Assembly: GCA_029990175.1 (NCBI GenBank)
Contig: JARKIP010000005.1
Coordinates: 52,875,001 to 52,939,000 of the forward strand
Length of the DNA stretch: 64,000 bases
Direction of reading: 5' to 3'
From: Petunia secreta
Taxonomy: Eukaryota; Streptophyta; Magnoliopsida; Solanales; Solanaceae
Below are positions 30,474 to 40,783 of the stretch, piece by piece. The notes below the pieces were generated by a model. That model was not told the DNA's origin. It made no database searches and saw nothing but the letters and a program-made list of their open reading frames with translations. Both the position numbers and the translations under genes were made by a program. Each line of letters opens with the position of its first letter. Positions within the stretch are counted from its first letter, which is position 1.

Positions 30474-32300
30474 GTTGGTATCAGAGCCCAGTTTAGAGTC
30501 AATCCAGACTAAGACAGTGTCTAGTAGCGTCTCGCTGACGGGTACGTAGACGTCCGTACTTATCTACAAGAGGCTATGATGGCATTTAGTAAGTTTCACT
30601 TCATTCTTTTCTGATCGTGCGTCGGTCTAGGATGCAAAAGTCTTTTTCGTTAATTCTTTCATGGTAATTGTAAACCCTCGCGCGATAAATGAGCAAATAG
30701 TATGAGTTCAAGACGAAGCAGTCTAGCATGGGGCTAGAGCTACTCAAGTCCCGAGAGTTGTGGATCGTGCTGACGATCCAGTTGTGCAGGGCTTTGTGGT
30801 TCCCTTGGCTCTCTACGACGCTTTTATAAAAAATATTTGGCAGCGCAATTACTGCAAGAACCTATTATTAAGTTGCCGCAAATGCAGATGTTCGGACTTA
30901 GAGGGCTTTTGTTCCGGTTTCTGATGTTGCCCAAGTAAATTATGTTCCAAAGGCAGCATGTGTTGCGCCACTAATTATTCTGGTTGGTTAGCTAGCCCAA
31001 GTAATAGCTCGGTCCGAGTGTTCGAAGATGCTGCATTATTTTATCTGTTTGAACCTTCCGATATTCTCAAGCCATGCATCAGATAATCCCTGTGTAAGTT
31101 TTTTTTTAAAATAAAATGACATCAGCGTATCCTTCAGACTCTTGATTATATCGAGCGGTATTGTGTTGATTATTCTTCTTTCCAGCTTCAGGGTCCAGCC
31201 TTGAATTGGTGGGCCGCTCTCTTATTAGCTAATTTGGTTCGGTTTTTTTTTAGATTCGTGGAAAAGTTTCTTTCGCGTAGCAAGGAGATGAAAAGTGTGC
31301 CAGCTTGAGTGGATTTGACAGGGTAGCCTGTCGGTTAGCCTGTTGGTGTTTCAGAATACGAGATTGAATTCTATAGAATGACTGAATATGCTTTAGAACT
31401 AGTCCATGAGCCTTTCGAGAGATTCAAAGATTTATTGATGACCTTTCTCTTTCCTTGAGATCCCAGATGGCTCGAAAAAAAATGAGGTTGGGACTTCATT
31501 TGATGTCGTTGTTGATATTGCTCAAAGGTATTAGGTATACCATAAGTTAGAGGGGGAAGAAATTCTGTGGCCCTAGTTGGCAACCATGGTACCTCATTTG
31601 GAGGTAAAAGTTCTGATTATTTTGGGAGGTCACCTTCCAGGTTATCTCAGCTTGTGTCACGCGATTCTTAGAGTGCGCCAGTAGCTCGTAAATATCAGAC
31701 CCAATTTTTTTCTCTTTGTAGCTATCAACAATCTGTCCAGCTTCCATTTTTACTGAAAAGGTATTATCATTGTCGCGAGTCTATCACCTTTGGTGGAGTT
31801 CTTCCTTACTCCGGCAAGTAGGCAGTCGTCCTTTCTCTTGTCATCAGGCACTTGCACAGTCGCAGGTGATTTCATTTAGACCTTAATCAGCCGGAGAAAT
31901 GCCACCGTCCAGTAGAGGTTGAGAGCGCGGTGGCAGTGGTTCTTCAGAAAGTGATTAGCAGGGTAATGGCTCAGCTCAGCTGCAGAGCCAGTTCTATGAA
32001 CTGCTAGTCTGGCAAGATGCTGAGGCATCCGATGTAGGAGACCCAAGTATTTCTTCTTCCCTTAAATGTGAGTAAGATTTGATTCTTCTGGTCGATCTAG
32101 AAATGGGGTGTCCTATCATGTTTCCATGGTGTTTTTTTGATATTGTTTCTATTAAGAAGTGGTTGCGATAGAGGGGTGAGCTTCTAGTACGATTTATTCA
32201 GGGCATTTGTGAGACCCTACTAATTTATCTAGTTTAAATTTGAGAGATTTGTGAGTGAGTGTCGTTATTGTCTGCTTGGCATCTTGTCGTGCCACCTTCT
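30474..32300 (+). pseudogene. Element B internal region: primer site and degenerate gag
   Basis: The primer site TTGGTATCAGAGCC starts at 30475. Near 31415-31530 the plus strand encodes QRFIDDLSLSLRSQMAR and EVGTSFDVVVDIAQRY, a recognisable Gag C-terminal segment. Near 31760 a zinc-knuckle trace YYHCRES follows. Near 31980-32040 QSQFYELLVWQDAEASD matches the region before protease in Del-type elements. Stops in every frame make it inactive. Confidence 0.75.
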
Positions 32301-33110
32301 ATTATTATGTCAAATTAGTTTACCTCTCTTCTCGAAATTCCGTGTTGGTTGGATGATGTGATCTAGTTCATCACCATCAGAGAGTGTCATTGTTTCTTCT
32401 GGTGTAAAGTGCTTAGTAAGTAATATTCGATCTATGTATCTCCTCTTGGTTTAAAACGCTAGTAAAGTCATGTTATCCCATGAGCTTATCTGGGTTATAA
32501 AAGGATTTTTTTGTAAATTTTCAGAGTTTCCTTTTTATGGGGAGGTTAAATTGGCATGGGTATTGTTCCATAGAGCTAATTTAATATATATTTCTTCAAT
32601 TGTGATTCTTTGGCCAGCTTGACTCGTAAGTAGTCTAGCTCAGGTAACCAAGAAAATAAGAAGAAAAGCTTCCTAAAGCTCTAATTATTTCTATCCTCAG
32701 TCCGTTGCCATCTCTTCTTTATTCGACACTGGTGAGCTTAGGCGGCCAGTAACCTATTGTGACTTCCCTGTGTTGAGCCAGAGTGCGTGCCAAGGTAGTC
32801 GGATAAGCACATTGTTGTTTTTCAAGGCTACTAAGGGTAATGAGCGTCATTTGACCTTTGATTTGATCCATCAGGCGGTGGTGCTTATAGAAAATGTATG
32901 GAGTTGTGACTCGAGATTTGCAGCTGTTTGGCAACTCGAAAGGGTAGTTGGTAGTTTAGGTTAGCCTACATTCAGCTTTTAGCTAAATCTTCTTTAGTTT
33001 AGCAGACTGTGCGGGGATGATTATTCCTATTGAAATAGCTGCATGAGTTTGTACTTTAAGTGGAGGAGTCTTCCTCCAAATACTGAATGGTAATACTAAA
33101 TCTCTAAGGC
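32301..33110 (+). other. Element B internal region, unassigned part
   Basis: No domain is recognised. Near 33050-33080 a purine tract CTTTAAGTGGAGGAG resembles the polypurine tract at the true 3' end. The same sequence is in element A (36940-37690). Confidence 0.5.
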
Positions 33111-33119
33111 GCTGATACC

Positions 33120-33700
33120 ACTTTTGTCACGACCCAACCTAGGGCCATGACAGAAACCTACAATGAGTTTCGATCATTGCTAGACCTGCTAATAATATAT
33201 TAATGCTAGAGATAAGCTGGAAACCTGATCATATATACGTACCTATCTGCCGAAACATAAAGTCAGGAAAGATGACACGACTTTAACTTGCTGGCAATTA
33301 GAACACCGAGCCACAAATTCTGCTATGTCGCACTTCATTCCGCCCCACAAATAAATCTTCTTAAGATCATGGTACATCTTAGTCGAACCTGGATGAACAG
33401 TGTATTTGGAATAATGTGCCTCTATCAGAATCTGTCCATGTAAATCTGCAACATCAGGAACACAAAGTCTATCTTTATACATGAGAACACCGTCAATAGT
33501 AACCCTGTATGGAGACTTCAATTTTTTTTCTGGCTATCTGTCTGTATTCAACTAGAACTGGATCCTCATACTGGCGCTGTTTTACTTCATGGAAATTTAG
33601 AGTTAAAGGTCTAGTGCAGCTTATCGTCCATTTATCATTGGCATATCTCCTTCACACTTCAACTCTTTGAGAAGTTACTTTAGCATTATAAGTGCACATG
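33120..33700 (-). pseudogene. Inverted gypsy fragment in B: LTR end, primer site and RNase H-integrase linker
   Basis: On the minus strand, 33243-33521 encodes VPDVADLHGQILIEAHYSKY, then HPGSTKMYHDLKKIYLWGGM and CSNCQQVKV, the zinc-binding (HHCC) domain of a gypsy integrase. The sequence up to about 33700 encodes the linker before it (FHEVKQRQYEDPVLVEYR). At 33110-33135 the minus strand also shows an LTR-like end GGTTGGGTCGTGACA followed by a primer-site-like TGGTATCAGCGCC. This orientation is opposite to gag in the same element. Element A has the same arrangement, so it is part of the family. The fragment cannot code for a full integrase. Confidence 0.8.
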
Positions 33701-33859
33701 TAATCAACTTTGTTGCTGGTATTCTGCCTCAGCTCAAGGTCTAACTACATGTCTCTTTTATTTTTACTTTTTCAAGTCATAATATTTCCAATTCAAAGAC
33801 AATACCCTGAAGTAGATGTTCAGTCTGAAGATCATTTCTGGTATGCATCATACTATCCA

Positions 33860-34130
33860 GTAGTATTTGTATGATCCTTATCCTTATATGATAGACCCTG
33901 TTAGGATGAACCTTTGACATACATTAGGATATGAGTAACTACATTCCCACAAGGAGCTTGCGAAACAACACTAACATCAACTGAGATGTTGCATAGTACG
34001 TTCGTAAAAATAATATAGCTTGCATCAAATCTTCCATAGTGTGTAGTGATAAAATACTTCAAAAGCTCCCCTATTGCATCAAGCGTGAGATAATTCTTAG
34101 TTCCATCGACCTGTTCTATATCGATAGGTA
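33860..34130 (-). pseudogene. Inverted fragment in B resembling a copia RT/RNase H region
   Basis: The minus strand gives a product matching ORF 38439-38648 of element A: NISVDVSVV, then VTHILMYVKGSS and GLSYKDKDHTNTTG. This resembles the part of copia Pol at the RT/RNase H junction (RILRYLKGTPG.GL). The similarity is weak, and frames are broken. Confidence 0.5.
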
Positions 34131-34416
34131 TATCGAAGAGGAGATTATCGGCTGAATCATGTTAACCCATTCAAAGTTCCGTGTATCTTTATTTCGAAAA
34201 TGTAGAACTCTCCTCTCGTGATCGAGGAAGGATCATCTTAGTCAGAATAATCCGGGCAATGGTGTTATCATATTATCCAGATATCTTTTATTCCAAGTGT
34301 TCGGTGTTTGTGTTATCATTCTGATTCTACAATCATGAGATAATGTCCGTGGAGTAGCTTATGAAGGTCGTGCAAGTTCTTTTGTATATCCGTGCGAATT
34401 TTTCTTTAGACTTAGG

Positions 34417-34436
34417 CTCGTTCGAGGACGAACGAG
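34417..34436. promoter_or_regulatory. Conserved hairpin just before the polypurine tract of B
   Basis: CTCGTTCG and CGAACGAG form 8-bp inverted arms around AGGA, followed by the polypurine tract TTAAGTGGAGGAGAA ending at 34454. The same hairpin is in A (39002-39021) and, with one arm changed, in I. Confidence 0.75.
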
Positions 34437-34454
34437 AGTTTAAGTGGAGGAGAA

Positions 34455-36934
34455 TGAAACGACCTCGGTCAGTGGTTTCGGAAGTTAGGACTCCGATTGG
34501 CATGCCGATAATTTTAAAATATTCGTAAGGTCCATTGAGACTTATCTGTAAAATTTGAGCTAAATCAGACCTGGTTTGGTGCGTATCGGAATAAGGTTTC
34601 AGTTTTTATTGTCGATATATATTAAAAAGAGATTTTAATGCTCAGTTTTGGCGAACAAGCTCCGATTCGAAATCCGAAAGTGCCGTTAAGTTCGTATGAT
34701 TATTTGTGACTTTTACAAACTTTCGAAAGTGAATTTCGAGGTTGTTCGGCTAGTTTCCGCTAAAATGCCGAAAGTTAAATAATTTGACTTTTTTCCATTT
34801 AAATTCGCATATTGAGTTTTAGGAGTCCGATTTTGAGATCCGTCTCAGCAAGTGTGTTACATATATTTTTTATAACTGGTATGCAAAAGGTGCAATTATT
34901 ACGAATATCGTAGGGTACCGTTTTAATTTTCGTCGAGAAAAGAAAAGAAATTATAAAAGAAAAGAGAAAAGAAAATTAAAAAAAAGTGAAAAAGGAAAGG
35001 ACAAGAAAGAAATAATGGCGGTGGGCCTTGGGATTAATAATCCCTTAGCTGCACTTCCATTTGAGATTAACTTAAAAACAGAAACATAGAACAAGAAACT
35101 AAACCGAGACAGTGAGAAGAAAAAATACCAGAAAATGAGAAAAAGAGCTGGAGAAAGATAGAATTTTCACCCTAAAAAATTCAGGTAATGATCTTAATGC
35201 ATTATTTTAGTTTATTACGTATGTTTAAATATATTTTGACGGTAAAAATTGAGATATAGACATCGTTTTAATAAGTTCAATTAATAGTTTAAGGTCAATT
35301 GGACCCCGATAATGGAATTGATTATATATTCGTACTCAGTGAGTTATGTGCAACATATAAATGTAATTTATTTAGGGTTTGGTTAGGTGACCTTAAATCC
35401 TATATATAGGCCTGGCCTGCGTATTGCGTATGTGAATAGGGTATCAGGTTCCTAACCGGATTGTCCTAAGACGTAAGGAATGAAGCCTTTAGCCTAATTT
35501 GATATATTTTTCTGCTTATTGAATAGAGTGGGATCGTTTGGCAATGAAACCAAAGGATAAAGCGGTTGTTGATTAGCAAGTGCTAAATGTTGGAAGAGGT
35601 AAGTGTTTATATCCATTTCTTTGGAGGCACCTGGCCTCGTGGATTTTCTACCACGTGTTCCTTACGTGTGTAGCTGCCGATAGGCATACTCATCACGCCT
35701 TAGCTTTGGATTTATTGCATTGAGGATATGGGCATTATAATCTGGCTGTGAGTTGGCATCTACTTCCCGGCTGTCGATGAGAGTCCCGTGCCGGTGAAGG
35801 GTTATTATTGCATCACATTGCATTTATATGCATTATATGTCATTCATATGCATTACATTGCATATCATATTGGGAGCATGAGTATTCCACCCCAGGAGAG
35901 TGCAGGAGTATTCCGCCTCTGGTTTACATTTTATCGGGTGCAGGAGTATTCCGCCCCAGGAGAGTGCAGGAGTATTCCGCCTCTGGTTTATATCATATTG
36001 GGTGCAGGAGTATTCCGCGCCAGGAGCAGGAGTATTCCGCTCTTATGTCAGATACGGAGTGTAGGAGTATTCCGCCTCAGCATTACATTATGTCCGGTGC
36101 AAGAGTATTCCGCCCCAGGAGCAGGAGTATTCCGCTCCAGTTGATTATGAGATTGGATTCCCCTCGAATGCAGGAGTATTGCGCTTCGGGATGGGATTAC
36201 GGTCACATGTGACCCTTTGCATCACATTTCATTTCATTTATCTCAATTCATACCATTGTGTAGACTTGCGGTACATGACTACTGTTCTGCTTATATGTGC
36301 ATTGCTTATTTGTTGATATGTTTCTGGCTCGCATCCCTGGTTGAGTTTATAGTTTCTTACATGTTTCCGATTTATTATCTGGCTTCACTTTTTTTTATAA
36401 TTTAAATAAGAGGGATTTGGTCTATTTTTTTTTCTCCCTGGCTAGCTATCCTATTCTTTGAGGTGGCTAGTCTGCCCCACTTATTGAGTCCTTTTGACTC
36501 ACCCTTGTTTGTTGTTTGTTTCTTGTCTATCTATTTCGTTTCGGCAGGTTCGCTCCAGGATCAAGTTCGCAACGTTGCGAAGGAGCGAAGACGACTTTAG
36601 CTGTCAGGGTGAGCAGCCTTTAATTCCGGATGGCCACCATTTTATTGTTTATTCTTTAAGTTGCATTTTGCTCCCTTCAAGAGGTATATTTCTTCTTTTG
36701 TACTCTTAGATGTCTAGTCTGGATAGCCCTAAACCTAGTATGTTGGGTAGTCAGCTGTAATTTCTTTTGTACAACTTAGAGGTATCAGTATGTTTGTGGT
36801 TTTTTTTCTAAGTCTTGTTCTAATTTATGAATTGTTATATTTAGTTTCCTAATTTAATTGGTAAGGGTTCGCCCGACGGTCTAGGGAAGGATGTCGAGTG
36901 CCCGCACGGCCTAACCGGATTTCGGATCGTGTCA
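34455..36934 (+). repeat. Element B 3' LTR (2480 bp)
   Basis: It starts TGAAACGACC and ends GGATCGTGTCA. Its tandem array (35878-36200) is a variant with the core GCAGGAGTATTCCGCC, distinct from the 57-bp type in the other copies. Confidence 0.92.
35878..36200. repeat. Variant minisatellite in the B 3' LTR
   Basis: Units of about 60 bp with GCAGGAGTATTCCGCC half-units and ATCATATTGGGTGC-like spacers. The array is shorter and less regular than in A. Confidence 0.8.
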
Positions 36935-37815
36935 CTTCTGTTATTATGTCAAATTAGTTTACCTCACTTCGCGTCACCATCAGAAAGTGTTATCATTTCT
37001 TCCGGTGCAAAGTGATTAATAAGTAATATTCGATCTACGTATCTCCTCTTGGTTCAAAACGCTAGTAAAGTCATGTTATCCTATGAGCTTGTCTGGGTTA
37101 TAAAAGAGTGTGTGGTAAATTGTCAGAGTTTCTCTCTTATTGGGAGGTCAAATTGGCATGGATGTTGTTCTATAAAGCTCATTTAATATTTGTTTCTTCA
37201 ATTGTGATTCTTGGGATACTTTGACTCGTAAGTAGTCTAGTTTTGGTAGCCAAGCAAATAAGAAGATGAGCTTCCTGAAGCTCTAATTATTTCTATCCTC
37301 GGACCATTTCCATTTCTTCTTCGTCTGACACTAGTGAGCTTGGGCGGTTGGTAGTCGCTTGTGATGTTCCCTGTGTTGAGCCAGAGTATGTGTTATTGCA
37401 GCCGGGTAAGCATATTATTGTTTTTCAAGGCTTCTAAGGGTAATAGAAGTACCATCCATCAAGCGGTGGTGTTTACGGCAAATGTATGGAGTTGTGACTT
37501 GAGAGTTGCAGTTGTTTGGCAACTCGAAAGGGTAGTTGGAGCTTAGGTCTGCCTACATTCAGCTTTTAGCTAAATCTTCTTTAGTCCAACCGACTGTGCG
37601 GGCATGGGTATTCCCATTCAAATAGCTGCATGAGTTTGTGCTTTAAGTGGAGGAGTCATCCTCCAAATACAGAATATAAATACTAAATCTCTAAGGCGTT
37701 GATACCACTTTTGTCACGACCCAAACTAGGGCCACGACAGAAACCTACAATGAGTGTCGATCATTGCTAAACCCACTAATAATCTATTAATGACAGAGAT
37801 AAGCTGGCAACCTGA

Positions 37816-38250
37816 TCATATATACGTACCTATCTGCTGAAAGCATAAAGTCTGGAAAGATGACACGACTTTAACTTGCAGGAAATTAGACCACTGAGCC
37901 ACAAATTCTGCTATGTCACACATCATTCCGTTCCACCAATGAATCTGCTTAAGATCATGGTACATCTTAGTCGAACCTGGATGAACCATGTATTTGGAAT
38001 AATGTGCCTCTATCATAATCTGTCGACATAAATCTGTAACATCAGAAACACAAAGTCTATCTTTATACATGAGAACACCGTCAGTAGTAACCCTGTATGG
38101 TGACTCCGATCTTCTTCTGGCTATCTGTCTGTATTCAACTAGAACTGGATCCTTATACTGACGTTGTTTTACTTCATGAAAATTTAGAGTTAAAGGTCTA
38201 GTACAACTTATCGTCCATCCAGCATTGGCATATCTCCTTCACACCTCAAC
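37816..38250 (-). pseudogene. Inverted gypsy integrase zinc-domain fragment in A
   Basis: The minus strand encodes MYKDRLCVSDVTDL, HPGSTKMYHDLKQIHWWNGM and AQWSNFLQVKV, homologous to 33243-33521 in B. In A the second zinc Cys of NCQQV is replaced by Phe-Leu, so A is more degraded here. Its presence in both copies shows it was inherited within the family. Confidence 0.8.
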
Positions 38251-38438
38251 TCTTTGAGAAGTTACTTTAGCGTTATAAGTGCACATGTAATCAACTTTGT
38301 TGCTAGTATTTGCCTCAGCTCATGGTCCTACTACATGTCTCTTTTATTTTCACTTTTTCAAGTCATAATATTTCCAATTCAAAGATAATACCCTAAAGTG
38401 GATGTTCAGTCTGAAGATCATTCCTGATCTGCATCATA

Positions 38439-38700
38439 CTATCTAGTAGTATTTACATGATCCTTATCATTATATGATAGACCCTGTTCAGATGAACCTT
38501 TGACATACATTAGGATATGAGTAACTACATTCCCACAAGGAGCTTGCGGAACAACACTAACATCAACTGAGATGTTGCATAATGCGTTCGTAAAAATAAT
38601 ATAGTTTGCATCAAATCTTCTATAGCGAGTAGAGACAAGGTACTTCAAAAGCTCCCCCTATTGCATCAAGCGTGAGCTAATTCTTAGTTCCATCGACCTG
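38439..38700 (-). pseudogene. Inverted copia-like fragment in A
   Basis: The minus-strand ORF 38439-38648 contains SVDVSVVPQAPCG and THILMYVKGSSEQGLSYNDK, resembling the RT/RNase H junction of a copia Pol. A matching segment is in B near 33860-34130. Confidence 0.5.
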
Positions 38701-39039
38701 TTCTATATCAAAAGGTATGTCGAAGAGGTGATTATCGGTTCAATCATGTTAACCCATTCAAAGTTTCGTGTATCTTTGTTTAGAAAATATAGAACTCTTC
38801 TCTCATGATTAATGAAGGGTCAACTTAGTCAGAATAAGCTGGGCAATGATGTGAGGAAATTATCAAGATATATTTTATTCAAATAGTTCGATGTGTGTGT
38901 TATAATTCTGATTCTGTAATCATGAGATAATATCTGTGGAGTAGCTTATAAGGTCGTACAAGTTCTCTTGTTATATATGTGAATTTTTCTTTAGACTCCA
39001 GCTCGTTCGAGGACGAACGAGAGTCTAAGTGGAGGAGAA

Positions 39040-39987
39040 TGAAACAACCTTAGGTAGTCGTTTCGGGAATTAGGGCCCCAATTTATATGTCGATAAGTTT
39101 AAAATCTTCGTAAGGTCCATTAGGACCTGTCTGTAAAATTTGAGATAAATCAGACCTCGTTTGATACGTATCGGAAGGAGATTTCTGTTTTTATTGTCGA
39201 TAAATATTAAAAGGAGATTTTCGAGCTTGATTTTGGCGAATGAACACCGATTCGAAATCCGAAAGCTCCATTAGGTTCGTATGATTATTTGTGACTTTTG
39301 TGAACTTTCGAAAGTGAATTTCGAGGTTGATCGGCTAGTTTCCACTAAAATGCCGAAAGTTAAATAATTTGTCTTTTTTCCATTTAATTTGCATATTGAG
39401 TTTCAGGAATCCGATTTGAGATTCGCCTTAGCAAGTATGTTACATATATTTTTGTATAACTGGTATGCAAAGTTGGAATTATTTCGAGTATCATAGAGTA
39501 CTGTTTTAATTTTTGAAAAGAAAAGAAATTATAAAAGAAAATAAAAGAAATGAAACAAAAAAAAAAATGAAAAAGGAGAAGCCAAAAGAATATGGCGGTG
39601 GCTGATTCATTAGCTTATAAAAGCTATCAAAGGAACAGATCAATAACGAGAAACATAGAAACAAAACAAAAAACGAAGAAGAACATGGAGAAGGAAAAAA
39701 TGCCAGAAAATGCGAAAAGAGCCGGAGAAAAATAGTATTTTTACCCCGAAATATTCAGGTAATGATCTTAATGTATTATTTAAGTTTATTACGTGTATTT
39801 GAATATATTTTAATGTTAAAGCTTGAAATATTAGACATCGTTTTAATTAGTTCAACTGATAGTTTAAAGGGTCAATTGGACCCCGATGGTGGAATTGATT
39901 ATTTATTCGTACTTAGTGAGTTATGGGCAGCATAAAAATGTAATTTATTTAGGGTTTGGTTATGTGACCTTAAATACTGTACATAGG
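39040..39987 (+). repeat. Element A 3' LTR, first part
   Basis: It begins TGAAACAACC and aligns to 25373 onward. Element C interrupts it after the ATAGG target at 39983-39987. Confidence 0.92.
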
Positions 39988-40783
39988 TGGTGCAAGCAAT
40001 ATCGAGAGAAAGCTAGACACAATGAAACGCGGAAGAAAATAACTAGAATAAAAGATAAGAGCAAGACAAATCTTGCTTCGATTCAAAAGAACAGTGAGGA
40101 ACCTGTCGCAAAGCTCAATCGAATGAAGGTCAAGACGCACCTATGCTATGCTACAATCCTCAAGAAGAACAAGCTTCTTGCAAACTGAATGACCAAGAAG
40201 AAAATGTTCAATCAAAGACACCGAATGACACAAGTTCTTTATAATCCCACGTCGGGGTTTGGCTCCATCGGAGACTCACAATAGCACTTGCTATTTTTAA
40301 TCATTCAACAATAACTGCCTTACAATTGAAATGGAAAGGAGTATTTATAGACTAAGCTAAGGACAAATAGTAAAGGGTCACAGGCAACCAATAGGAGCAA
40401 GCCACGCAGGGCTGTTTTAGTGAGTGTTCGGTCACTCCTTCAACCGAACACGTGACTTCGAGCACTTGAGCTCGAGCTTCTTCACTTCGGTGCTTGGTCG
40501 CTTGGCTCAGCTCATCTTGATATCGATCGCCCTTCCTTCAGTTAATTGGATTTACTTCGGCGCCGATGTTGAGTGCTCGGTTAAGGTTCGGTCACTCCTC
40601 TATTCGAGCTCAAGCTTGTAGATGAAGCCTTCGGTTCTCGAGCTCGAATATTCAGCTTCGAGGTAGTTGATTTCTTTCGGCCAAGCCAAGTGAATATGAA
40701 CATCGTGCAGAAGTTAGGCTTGGCTTCGTGTCATTGGCCTCGGTGGATCGAACACTCGATCAGCACGTGTTCGGGCTGCATCA
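39988..40783 (-). repeat. Element C 3' LTR (796 bp)
   Basis: On the minus strand it runs from TGATGCAGCCCG to CTTGCACCA. The polypurine tract AAGAAGGGGAGGA lies just before it (40784-40796). Confidence 0.92.

Larger units (their letters stand above)
29968..36934 (+). mobile_element. Element B: second family-A copy nested in element A (6967 bp)
   Basis: The 5' LTR (29968-30473) and 3' LTR (34455-36934) share termini with A. The duplication CTTCT is at 29963-29967 and 36935-36939. The equivalent site inside B itself (near 32300) has one copy of the target, which confirms the junction. The internal region is 3981 bp, almost the same as in A (about 3987 bp). Confidence 0.93.
36940..39039 (+). 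other. Element A internal region, second part
   Basis: It is colinear with 32301-34454 of B. It includes the inverted integrase fragment (minus, 37816-38250), the inverted copia-like fragment (minus, 38439-38700), the hairpin (39002-39021) and the polypurine tract ending at 39039. There is no intact ORF. Confidence 0.85.
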
